In this document: positions 1-12,200 of the stretch, one piece after another
Layout: each line of letters starts with the position of its first letter
How positions within the stretch are numbered: the stretch's first letter is position 1
Notes under the pieces: generated by a model
Seen by the model: only the letters and a program-made list of their open reading frames with translations
Told to the model about the DNA's origin: nothing
The model's database searches: none
Position numbers and translations under genes: made by a program
From: Gyrodactylus bullatarudis
Taxonomy: Eukaryota; Platyhelminthes; Monogenea; Gyrodactylidea; Gyrodactylidae
Direction: 5' to 3'
Length of the DNA stretch: 64,000 nucleotides
Assembly (NCBI GenBank): GCA_012064415.1
Contig: SSNU01000248.1
Location: forward strand, 1-64,000

Positions 1-2
1 CT

Positions 3-200
3 GCCCCAGTAACAATTGCAAGTGAGAACTCAAGTGCAAAAGCAGAGAAGCTAACGGAAGTTAGTAATCAAATCAATTCTCAACCTGTAATTAGTATGAA
101 CCGAGAGGAACCAAAAATTGTCGCTAAACAGAAAAGAGGGAAGAAACGGAAACGATTCAGTGGACAATTATCATTGGACGAGTTTGTGAAAAGAAGATAA
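3..200 (+). pseudogene. C-terminal end of a Penelope-like element ORF (partial)
   Basis: An open frame runs in from the window edge for 65 codons to TAA at 198-200. It ends with a lysine/arginine-rich patch (KQKRGKKRKR) followed by SGQLSLDEFVKRR and stop. The same ending, with substitutions, closes three other PLE copies in this window (7741-7808 on +, about 23409-23475 on -, 55829-55900 on -), so this is the tail of the GIY-YIG end of a PLE polyprotein. The frame is intact as far as it is visible. Whether the rest of the element lies outside the window cannot be seen. Family assignment rests on similarity between copies, not on a catalytic motif in this piece. Confidence 0.6.
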
Positions 201-737
201 TTTGAAATGATAATAATTGTTAAAAAATGAAGTTGGGAATCTATGCTATTTAAAGAAATCTCATTTTTTTGTCAAGAATTCGAATAAAATTTTATAAGAT
301 CTTTTGCCTACTTAGACAATTTGAAGAAAATCTTTCAAATTTTGATACCATTTTTTCGTGGTTTGACCTGAACACCTCTATTGATTTGAATGGTCAAATG
401 AAGGGTTTCAGAATCGGATTAATACAAGAAATCCGAATATCTTCATTGAATTTTTGACAGATTCGAGTTATCGAAATTTCATTGATATTCAAGTAATGAA
501 AATAATCGAGAAATCGAAATTCACCTCCCCAACGATAATGAAGTAAAGCATTTAAAAAGTATCAGTATATATATTTTTTTTCCATTATTTCGATCCAGAA
601 ATATCTGAGTACTTGGTTTCTTCAAATCTAAAATCTGACCCCGACTAAATTGAGCAAAAATCGCAAATTCACTATCCTATTTATCACCGACAAAAATATT
701 CAGACCTAGTGTGAAAATAAAAAGTATTTTGATTTGC
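201..737. repeat. Decayed foldback-element fragment
   Basis: No gene is seen. From about 228 the text matches the arm that opens other foldbacks here (ATGAAGTTGGGAATCTATG; compare 12940 and 14625). The stretch at 455-535 matches the interior of the copies near 37840 and 34745. The far arm is not recognisable, so the copy is probably truncated. Confidence 0.4.
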
Positions 738-1982
738 TTGATATATTTCGTTCTAGGTGCTTAGGTAATATATATCCCACAGGTTCGTCTTATTAGCCCA
801 AAGATATATACTTAGATTATTTCTAAATGGAACCGGCAAAATAGATTTTTCTGATTAGATAATTCACATAATTTCTCAAATACTTCCGAAAATCCACGTA
901 AAAATATATTAACACAAAATGTACATTTCTTAAAGGATCATCAGTGATATCACTTTAAAAATGATAAGAGTTAAATAATTGAATGAAAATAATAATTTAC
1001 AAATGTGAAAGAAATAGTAAAAGTTTAAGAATTAAGAATAAATGCAAGCTGAAAACACCAAAAATCTCCATTAAATAGCAACAGTGGAGAGAAAAGTGAA
1101 AAAGCTCGCATAGGCCAAGGTAGTTGAAGATTATAGGAATAGTTTTTCTGAACACATAGATTGGGTTTGTATTTATTGATAAAGAATTTCTCCTTTACCC
1201 ATACATCTATGCTGTCATCTCCAGGGTTTTTGTATAAAACGGAAAAATTTGAAATTGAAGCTGCGTGATTTTCCTGCTTAAGATGTCTAGTAACCGCGGT
1301 ATCCTTATGTAGATGATCATTGGATCTTGTAGACAATTTCCTAATAGTTCTCCTATGTAAGAAGTGCCACAATCACACTGGAATTTATAAACTAATAGAG
1401 TCTTCTCTTCAGGTTTGAGTAAATCCTTATGAATCAAACTGAACAATCTCTGTGTTTTAAATACAATTTTCAATTGTATATTATTATAATTTTGATCTAT
1501 GAGATTATTAAGTCTTCTTCTTATATCATTTCTGAAATCATCTCCTTTGAAGTTAAGCTTCATGAAAATAGTAATTTTATCCACCTCTTCTGTTTCTACA
1601 ACCTCATCTCTAACCATAGGTTGATTGATAAATTTGTCCACAAATTTTGCTGGATAACCATTTTCCATCAAAAATGACTTCGAATTCTCTATTTCATTTG
1701 TCCATTCCTCAGGACTTACGATTCCTAGACCAATTACTAAGCCAATTTTATGAGATATAGGACTGAAACTAGCATAATGAAGATACTTCCCGTTATCATT
1801 CTTCTTATAAATATTTCTTAAAATTGATCCATCTTCTTTTCTAAATGCTCTGAGAGTTTCTTTCGTACTCGTTTCACGGTGGAATCCATCTGTAAACTGT
1901 AACATTCAGCGACATGGGCTAATCCAAATAAGACGAACCTGTGGGATATATTACCTAAGCACCTAGAACGAAATATATCAAG
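738..1982. repeat. Inverted repeat (about 55-bp arms) bracketing a PLE remnant
   Basis: Bases 738-793 and 1927-1982 are reverse complements apart from a 2-base length difference; both contain TTCTAGGTGCTTAGGTAATA on one strand or the other. The right arm lies inside PLE reverse-transcriptase-derived sequence. The left arm is therefore an inverted copy of element-internal sequence, not a classic transposon terminus. Confidence 0.7.
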
Positions 1983-2036
1983 TATAGGTGCTGAACTACA
2001 TTCATAAATATCTTGATATGTTTTTCGTATTTTCAA
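1025..2036 (-). pseudogene. Decayed Penelope-like element: end of RT plus GIY-YIG endonuclease
   Basis: Three minus-strand frames overlap. The central one (1207-1905) has the RT-thumb/connector features of PLEs (YLHYASFSPISHK, then ENGYPAKFVDKFI) and then the GIY-YIG start VYKFQCDCGTSYIGE. There the frame breaks near 1340, and the endonuclease continues in the 1025-1372 frame (RKLSTRSNDHLHKD, then AVTRHLKQENH). The RT fingers and palm are missing, and upstream sequence is in another frame (1818-2036). Wording differs from the PLE at 55.7-57.6 kb, so this is a separate family. It is non-functional: 5'-truncated with at least two frame breaks. Confidence 0.75.
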
Positions 2037-3214
2037 AGTTTCGCAAACACCTTCCTCTAGAGCAAATGATGAATTCTAGAAAATTAATCTCAGAAATAAC
2101 ATTTTCTCCTATGTCACTGAATCATTTTGTTGCCTTGTCTTGTGTTTTTCTAGTCCATGCCATATTTTTCACCAGCATTATAATATAATGATACATTCAT
2201 TAAAATTACGAGTTAAATTCAGTAAGAGAATAAACTCCCTGCTACAATACCCTACAATGCACTGTGTAATTCATTCTATCCAAATTTTACTCCTTGAGTA
2301 ACATTCATTCATTCTGCTATGCCAATACACTGTCCATTCAAATTCTAATGTTTTCTCTCTCATTCGAAATAATAATAATCTAAAGAGTTTAATGCATTCT
2401 TTTTTCAATTTCTCCATTTACAATCCATCATTTACAATCAGTGTACTTGTATTCTATACTCTATATAGAAGAACTGAAGGATACCTGGTCTCTATTTAAT
2501 TCCTAGTCAAGTGTAGATATTTTTTTTGTTGTTTTTCTTTCACTAGGTAGAAACAGTACATAATCATTATCATCGAAAAACACACACACAAAGAATATGT
2601 ACTGCATGAGTCATATTTTCATTTAGAACACGACAATAGGCTCATAAGAAGGCTATCTAAAGGATAATGAAATATGTAATCTTCTCAATGTTACTCAAAT
2701 AATAATGAATTGTTACATATTTTCAAGTAAAATTACAAATACTTTCTAAAATAGAATTGCTTTCTTTCCACTGATGAAATCTGACAATATTTAAAATAAA
2801 GAGTAATCTAATACTCTGATTGGTTGCAAGACTTTACCAATAGGAATATGCATGTTCTTTGGCATAAATCGTGTAACACTTGATGAAATCCAAAAATATT
2901 CAGAAACTGTTCATCTAAAAGCAGTTCAAGCAATTGGTTTATTTTCTTACGCGCATCACATTTTCTTGTAGCTAGTTTCAATTTCGAATGATTCATGAAC
3001 CAAGTTATCTACTCCTAGAAACTTTTGTGCAAACTACTGTACATAGAGCTTCAAAAAGTTTTCAAATGCTTATTATATAACCAGCTGGTTAATTAAAGAT
3101 AAATTAATAGAATAATGCCTTAAAATCTAAAAATTAATTTCAAAAAAATTATTGTTTTATTTGAGCCTCTAGTGATAAATTAATCTCATTGGGCCTATTT
3201 CTTTTTTATTATAG
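2037..3214. other. Non-coding, probably intronic A+T-rich sequence
   Basis: No exon, RNA gene or clear repeat is seen apart from a short CA run near 2580. It is read as intron because the next exon at 3215 starts after a splice acceptor (TTTTTATTATAG) and has no start codon of its own. Confidence 0.4.
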
Positions 3215-6200
3215 AGTAAACTGGATTCTAATTTGAAAGATCAGAGCCTCTTACAACTTCCTCAGATAGTTGATGTGAACTCGAATTATTTCATCGGACG
3301 TATAAATAATTTAGAAGAGAACTGCAACATCCACATAGTAGTGGTTGGGAATCTCGACCAGCATTTCAAGATTGACAACACAACCATCTTTAGGCATAAC
3401 AATTCAATTCTAGTGAAATATTCCCTCTTATCAATGCAGCAAAAGGAGGATATTCCTATTGATAAATATCTTCATCTCTCTAGTGAGTACAGTTGTGGGA
3501 AAACGGGAACGATTAGAAGGGTTATTGACAGCCACCGGATTTCCCTTGTCTCCCCAATGCCGTCCAGGGATGTTGACTTGGATATTCCTCCAAAGTTTAT
3601 TCAGAAAACAACTAAGCTCCACATTGAAGTGAGTCTCTCTAAAGATGTCTCATTAAATCATCATAACTCAAGTTATAAACTTTATACTCTATCCTGACGA
3701 TGTTATATTAGAATATCTATATTCTCGACAAATTTGGGAATTTGCTCGATCGGAAAAGCTTAGTCTTTTACTCTTGATCCTTGATGGAAATTTTTCAAAA
3801 CCAACTTTTTTTATCTCAAAAGATGACTTCAAGTTCAATATATTCTGAATTCTACGGGCATAGTTTCTCGATTATTTCTTTGATATCTGAGAGTGGATTT
3901 TCAAAAACACGTTCTTCTTACTTTCTTGAAAATGTTGATATTTTTTTAAGAACGAGTCATCTTTAAATCGTCATAACTCCTCAATAAATTAATCCTTCAT
4001 AGTTGATTTAGAAAAGTGGTTAATAAATTTTTTTAGATTTTCTACAACAGAATTATAACTTGAAATAGTTACCTGTCCCGCTATGACCCGTTGAGGCTAT
4101 AATTGTTTCTTTATTCTTCGTCTTTAGATGAAAGGGGCTATTGTTTTGTAAACTAGGGTTAGTGTATCATCGCCTTTTTTCAGCATTCCATCATGTTCAG
4201 ATTCCTTTTGATCTTCAACTACCTTTAAAACCAACCAATGAAAATCGAGTATTCATTGACCAATAAGAATCAAGAATTTTCATCTTTTTCCCTAGTCATT
4301 TTTCTCATCAACTTACATATATAATAATATTACCAATTTTTGGAAGAGCTCTTTACTCTTATTTTGTTCTTAGAAGGCTGTTCTGATGTAACTCTTGTGG
4401 GTTCTGTGGAGGTCAAAAAGCAATTTTTAAAGGTGTTACATATTCACTAAATAGTTTCAAAATTTTTCGTTTGAAACGTTACTAAAAGTATTAAAATGCA
4501 AAATTCTCAAACCTCATTGAGGACCAAAAACTATTCAGAAAAACTTTTCACTAAAAAAGATTTATTTTTCTGTTTTAATCAGCTTCAAATTTACTCTTTT
4601 TATGAAAGAGACTATCAATCTCTTTCGGAATAATCTTGCTAAATATTTTGAACCAATTATTAAAATATGCATAAAGTTTAAATATTTAACTTGGAAGAAT
4701 TTATCCTCAATTCAGAGTAAACTAGAATTCTATCAACAAAACTGAAATTCATCTGGATATAAATTACAGTATATCGTATATCTCTCTCTGATCAAGATTC
4801 TCCATCCCTTTAATATAAACGTGTGTGAATCATTTTCCCGCCTTCTTTAAAGTGATTTTATCCATTACTCATAGAAGCATAAAAATAGATTAAAAAGTTG
4901 AGCTGTCTTTGCTGTTGGATACAACTTTCATATTTAGAGCTAGGGCTAGATTTCCATTTTTGAGAATTTTGAAAAAAAACAGATGCTGTATTTTAGGATC
5001 ACGAATAGACAAGATGATTTGAGTTTCGATTTATATATCATTTTTACTTCTTAAAATCAATAGAATGTTGATGATCCAAGACTATTAGAATATTTTAGTT
5101 AAAATTAAGGTCAAAGCTGGCTTCCTTGTAATCCTAAAAATCAACTTTTAATTACTCTCTCACTTTGAAATCAAATAAAATTTACGACTCAAGGTTCATA
5201 AAATTGAAATTTGAGAAATATCAAAAGTTTTTGGTGCAAAAATGAATTGAGGTTTTCATAAATTCTAATTTTCACATTCAAGGTTTCAACTTGAAATTTC
5301 TATTATTTGGAGAAACATAAACATAATAAAGCAAACCGATATGGGAATTCTGACGATCTGATCTCTTGAATCATACCAGAAAGAAAAAATAAAAATCCAA
5401 AATAACAAGAAATACTTTTATTTCAAAAATAGAAAATGTAAATCTCAAATTTTTCGTCCAGATAATTTTTATCTTCCCTCCTTATCATTTATCGTGCTCA
5501 AATCTGATTGCTCAGACGATTTTACTAAACATATTTCTAGCCGGTATAAGAGTCTAATGAGATCCAAGGAAATAATATAAGCTTTACTACTAATTATTCG
5601 CCTGTCTTCTTCGTCCTGATTCTTCATTGGAAAAAAATATGACAACTTCAGATCTTTAAGGCGAAAATAATCATGAGCTCATAGCTTTAAAATTGCCGTA
5701 CTAAAGAAATACTTTCATTTGTCATCTTTGGTATCAGTTAGCTTTATAGACAAGTTGACATTGAATGAAAATCTAAGTGGAAATATACCAAATTTTAATC
5801 CTTCAATCGATGTTTTTTATATTTCTCCTCTGGAGTGAGCCCACTTGAAATTTATATTAACCCTTAGTCTCACTGAGTTATTTCTACCAGATACCATCTT
5901 ATCAACTCATCATTATTCATCAAAGCCTCAGAAAATTCTTCGTTTACCATTAGATGGGAAATCTCCTGGAATACGCAAAGAAAGTTTATTATTTCAAAAA
6001 AATTAATTTTTGTTTAAAACGTTTTTTAATAAGAATCATATCCGTTGAATTCAAATATGCAATCTACTCTATCTGCTAAAATGACCTAATTTCAATTGAT
6101 AACTCTTGAACTAAAAATATAAAACCATTTGATAGACAAAAGATCAAATCCGAGGGTTAAGCCAAGTAGCTATAATAGGCTAATAAAAAATTGACTTTCT

Positions 6201-9200
6201 CTAACCTACAGTCTTTTACTACACTTCTAACCGTGTACAAATTATCGTTGTACCATGTAACTAGACCTTGGTAACTAGATGATCTAACCTATATTTCTCT
6301 AGACAAAAAACTAAACACAGGAATGATTAATTACATCTCGAAATTACGTAATGAGGTCTATCCAAGTAAAAAAAATCGTAAAATTCTTCACTTTCAAATA
6401 TAACAAACATGGCCAAATGATTTTTATCAGTATTCTTTCTCTTTGTCTATTCTTAACGGCCCTTGGATAGTTTGAGAAACTCCATGTTTTTCTTATTTGT
6501 TCTTGTGTTTTTATGAAACAGAGTATAACTTAGACAGACCACTCTGAATGGAAAGTCGTCAAGAAAATGACGTTTGATGTTTTGCTCTCCTTCAATAATA
6601 GTCATCATCGTAGTAATGATAAGCCATCAAGTGACATTATGATAAATGTTTATTATTTTTCATCTTGACGAAGAATTCGTTCGTACTCATTATTAATCAC
6701 TGTGTAGTTTATTTTACATTTAACTCAGCGACACTTGTATTTAACCCCTTTCGATAACCCTGGCAATATTGGTCTGTATATCTCTGATTTGTATTCAAAT
6801 CAGATCCATACTCTAAATTTATTGATCACAAATGGAGTTAATTTATGTCAGAAAAGATTCATTTTTTGCCAATAATTTAAGAATTAAGAATATTACTAAT
6901 GAGAGCAAAATTACAAACTCAGAGAAGTCAACGAAAGTTGATAACACGGGGGGAAATAAAAAAATAAATTTTTAGATATATCGATAATTTTTTCAGGGTT
7001 TGTGCAGAATTTTCCACAGATTCCAAAAATCTAATTTTTATAAAAATTTATCGAAAAAAATTAAAAATTTCCCAAAAAAACTGAAATTCGCAAAAATCCC
7101 AAATTAGATCACATATTTCTTCGAATTACTTGTCTAAAACGCTATTACACAATTAAACTAATTAGCTCATTGAAAAGAACGGAAAATTCTGCGTCTAATG
7201 AGGTATATTTCAATATGACGCGAAAAAATCTTCTTTTTTAAACCAGACGGTAAACTTGGAGTAGCTGTAAAAACTCACGAAAATTGTCATATTTTTCGGG
7301 TTTAAAAGCTCGCTAGAGCTCATATTTTCCATAAATGTTAAGACTCTATCCTATGCAAAGTTTTGTGCTCTTTCTAATGGTCATATTTTTATTTCGATAT
7401 CTTGTGAAATTCAAATAGATATGCACGGTTTAAGTCAATGGATCCATTCAAGAAATTAAATCAACCAATCAGAATCAAGAATCTACTTCCTGATTACTGT
7501 TGGACTTTGGAAAGAACTTGATTGAAAGATGGAAAAACAGATTATGAATAAATGTATTTTTTTATATTTTTATGAAAATGCTTGATTCTGATTGGTTGAT
7601 TTAATTTCTTGAATGGATCCATTGACTTAAACCGTGCATATCTATTTGAATTTCACAAGATATCAAATTAACTCTTAATCAGTAATTAGCAGCCTGGGTA
7701 AATCAAAAATTTCTTAACAATTCTACACCTGCAATTAAGAAAAAAATTAGAAAACGTAAGAGTTTAAGTGGTCAACCATTAATGGACAGATATGTAAAGA
7801 GGAAATAATGACCCTAGAGATTAGCAGTGTGATCCCCTCCTTCCCCTTCGTTAGTGCATGATATTGATCAAGGATGACAAAGAACATTTATCTGTTAAAA
7901 TTTGACTATATACATCAAGGTGGTGTGAAGAGATCCGGCGAAATATAAGCTTTATTAATAAATATTCACTTGATTTCTGAATCCTCACAATGAGTTTCTC
8001 ATTGAATTCTGAAAATTAAGAATATGTCTATAAGAAGGGCATCATGCAAGGATCTAGTATTTAGAAGCTTATTTTTTTCTTGCAAATGGTGAGTTTCTCT
8101 CAGCCTCTTTGGCCAAATTCGATAAACAGCTAGATTTAATTTTTTTATAATTAATTTATCATTTCATAAATTTTTTCCTGGCTTTCCAGAGAAAAGTATT
8201 TGATTTTTATATCAATTAGCTTTTGGTCGGTCTGGTATCATGGCGTCACCAAATTTAATTTTGAACCAAGTAGTTCTCAAACCTAGATTGGTTCTCAGAT
8301 AATTTCAAGCTCAGATTTTGTCCATTACTTAATTTTGAAGAAGAGTGTTTCTTTCAGGGGTCTTGAGTATTCTCAAAAATATTGGGTTTTCTCACGATTC
8401 CTTGAATTTTGTTTCCATCCCCCATTTCTTTTATAGTCAACACATTCTCTTTTTACTTTCTTCACCTGATCCAGTTCAAACTTATCGTTCTCAACTGATA
8501 AAAGAAGAAACTTTGATTTCCTTGAAAAGATGATTAATCAGCCGTTGCGTGCTATCTCCTTCTTTTGCATTTTTCTCATGAATTATTTTCCTACATCGGT
8601 AAAAAATGATAAATTGCTGTAATCGGTATGAAAATCAGAAACTCTCATCTTTTACCGTGTTGTCTTTTGTTAATTACTGTTGGATTACCTTATCCACTTG
8701 TTTATCTAAACCCACAAAAAAGGAATATTTATCTTCTTTCCTCTAGCCTTTATCTCAAATTCCTCATTCACTCGAATAGAGACGACTAGGTAGTATTCTT
8801 AATTATTAACTATGCAAAAAGGAGATAAGCCAACTCTTATGACGTCCTGATATCAGACAAAACTAGGGTAAAAACATTATTATTATTATACCAATATGTT
8901 AATAAATGATTAAGGTTACCATCTAGTCAAACTTAATTTTTAAAATGTCTCAAATTTCGTGTAGGAAATCGACATTTTTGAAATAATCCAAATCCCTAGT
9001 AGTTTGACACGAAGAATTACTATTAATTTTCGATAATTTTTTCCGAAACATCTTTTTCATTACTAATAACAATTATTAAGACAGATTTCTCAGGAAATTA
9101 AACAATTTTTATTACCCAAATCAGTAGTGTCTCTTTAAAAAAAATAAGAAAAATAAAAAGTTGAATGAAAATTTATAAAGATTCGCAATTAAATTCAGTT

Positions 9201-12200
9201 GAATTTGAGTATCTTTTCAATTATCCACTGTCTTTTCGGCTCAATATTTCCGATAAATATGGAAAAACTAATTGCCAACATTTTTGAATCTTCTTTAGTT
9301 TAATAATATAATAGAATATAATAAGCATTTCTTCATTGCATCACATATTTTATAGACTTTTTAATGAAAAATAATTTTTTAATTATCTTAGTTTTCATCG
9401 ATATCCTAAATAATTATCGTTGAATAAATCGCTTTAAAAATGTGTACACCGCTCTAGACATAGAAATTAGGAGCTGCATTATTTTTTTATTGAGAAGTAA
9501 ACTAATTTATTATTATAACATATATTCTAGAAATTAGAAGTGATCTTGAAGACAAAACAATTTCCATTGGCTGCGTACCAGGAAATTGCAAAAATTGAAA
9601 CAGCCCAAGACAACGTCCTCTTCATGATCCCCCAGGAGAACGTCAAGTGTTGGAATATGGAGAATGTAAGGAACTTCGATGTATCTTTCAAGATTCATTC
9701 CAGAACTGGCCAAATCATCATCACCTCTCCATGGACTCACCAGGGAATTTGTAACCTCTTAGTTGTCGCCAAGATGATCAGTGGAAACTCTCTAGTCTCA
9801 ACTCTACAGGTTGATATTCGAGCTGATCCCTTGGATGATCCGAGAGAAATGACAACACCTTCATTCCCTGATAACTGCTATATTATCCAGAATAACTCAT
9901 TCTTTATGGAAACATCGAACAGTCTCCTGAAACTTTACATGAGGAACAACTTTAGACAGGGTGATTATCGAGACCTGGCCAGAATCAAATCAATCATCTA
10001 CACCGAGAAGTTGACATATTTTCTCAACCTCTCCAGATCTGATCATCCACATCAGATTGATCTCTTTCATATTGAAGGGTTCGTTCAAATTTTAAATTTA
10101 ATAAATGTATCTTTGATTTAACTTTATTTCTTGTTAGAGATCTTGTTGAATTCCATTCATCAACCACTCGGAAAGATGTCCATGTTGATCTCAATAGAGG
10201 AATCATCAATCTGTTCAGTTCATCTCTTGATCAAATTATCCAAATTGATATTTGGATAAGCCATAGAATTTCTGGTTCCCTAGCCGATTACAATGTTTCC
10301 TCCTTCAAGATTACTGTTTACCTCTTACCTAATTTAATATTCACTAGTCTACCAGGTTAGTTTGTCATTTCATGTAATTTCTGTAGCAATTTCCTTTTAC
10401 AATTTTGTTGTATGGGAACCCCTCTAGGGCATATATTGTATTTTTACTCTTTTTCCCTTCTAATGGATTTCCGGTTCTTTCCATCTTACATACACATAAT
10501 CAAATTACAATTATTCCTTTACATTTCTATTCCTATTTTTTAAGAAATCACTCACCTTCATCTATGACTCACCTTGGCTTGACTTGGAAATGGTCTTCCG
10601 TTTGTAATTCCGTAAAAAACTTTATAATTAATTATGATAAAAAAGAACCTTTTGATAAGGAGTTATGTTTTATTGCTAAATAATTTTTGAATAAACAAAT
10701 AATGCCATTACATTACCACAGAATTAGTCGAGCAAACCAAAGATGTTCGTCCCATTGAAATTACAATGCTAAAAGATGAGATGAATTCTAAGGGAATCGA
10801 TTTGAGAAAGTATGTGACGGGAAATTTTCAGATTATCCAAACATTGGCCAGCCTGAGACAGAGTCTTAATCCAGATTACTTCATGCGAACTCATCCAGAT
10901 CCAGAACTGAACGAATTGTCATTCCAGGATAACTTTGTCATCGATTACAAGGGCCTGAAGATAATGGCGAAATGGAAAATTGGTACTCGACAGAAAGCGA
11001 TTGTAAACGTTAAGGTCCTCAACTTCCTGGAGGATGATTTTCATGTAATGAACTTGAAGTTTTTCATTTTCAACGATCAAGGAGACTTTGGGGAAAACCT
11101 AATATTTCCCAGTCTCCCCAGACTAATCGAAAAGACTATTCACAATGTCAACGTTCCAGCTCTAGTCATTGAGAATAACCTAATAAATAGAAATATTTCA
11201 GAGGAACCTGACCTCCTCAGTCATATCCAGAGCAATGAGTTCCTTCAGTTTACTCTCAACTCCTATCAAGACGTTGAAATACTTCTTAGGAGAACAGTTA
11301 ATTCAAGAAATATCGATACAATGATATTAACAAAGGATCTTAGATTCTCACAACGCTTAAAGCTAATCCTCCCTACTGAACAGGCAAATTATCCATTGGA
11401 GAGAGACTCTTGGTAAGTCATTTATCGATAATTGTGTTATCTCGTTTGTTTGAAGAAAGTCTCATGCCATTTCAATAACTCTATAGATGAAAATTCTTAA
11501 GTAAGATTTAAGAATAAAGTCTAGATAATTTTTGACCAGTCAATTTCATACTGAATTGACTTAACTACTTCTAAGTAGGTCCAGAAAATCTATCTAGATT
11601 AAAAATATTTTTGAGTAGAAATTAAACTTGTACCTACTTAACTTTGCTTATATTCTGTTTTTGTTCAAAGATCAAACAAAGTTTGACGAAATGAATCCCT
11701 TGAATAGCTCATAACATCTCAAAGTATCTATAATTGTAAGCTAGTTAAGAAACAATCTAAACATATATGAAAAACAATTGAAACAAACCAGGGTCATAAG
11801 CGTTGTAAGTCCAACACTTAGACCACTGGACCAACTCCCCATGTTTATCATAGGTTGATTTTGACTAATTTATGATCTTTTTTAAATTTAGCTTAAAAGA
11901 AACTTATGAAATCTCCCTGAATCGAGAATCCCTCAGGGATGGACAGGGAGTTCAATTGATTGATCTCTGCGGAAACTTTGATCCTAACTTTGCATCAGAT
12001 CAAGAAAAGAGTCCAGAAATTACCCTGCTTGATAACAGATTTATCTTTGGAATCTTTAAAGAGCCCGTTCCAGATAATTTAAATGCAAGTTAAATTTCCT
12101 CACTATATTTTAGTTTCTTTTGGGAATGTTTATGTTTTAATTTTAATTTCTAATTTCTAGATTCATCTAAGTCTGAGAGATTTCAGGGATAATCAATACA

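Larger units (their letters stand above)
3629..9530. other. 5.9-kb cadherin intron with repeat debris
   Basis: No exon is seen. It holds pieces of the foldback family (about 4980-5060 and 5105-5290, with the shared phrases TTTAGGATCACGAATAGAC and CAACTTTTAATTACTCTCTC), a decayed hammerhead-like PLE tail (5541-5620), and a PLE 3' end interrupted by another element (6891-7990). The rest is A+T-rich sequence with no structure I can name. Confidence 0.5.

Noticed and set aside
11725..11840. Possible functional tRNA gene on minus
   Set aside because: Box A is good, but the T arm and acceptor stem do not close and a related copy shares non-tRNA body sequence; it is a SINE.
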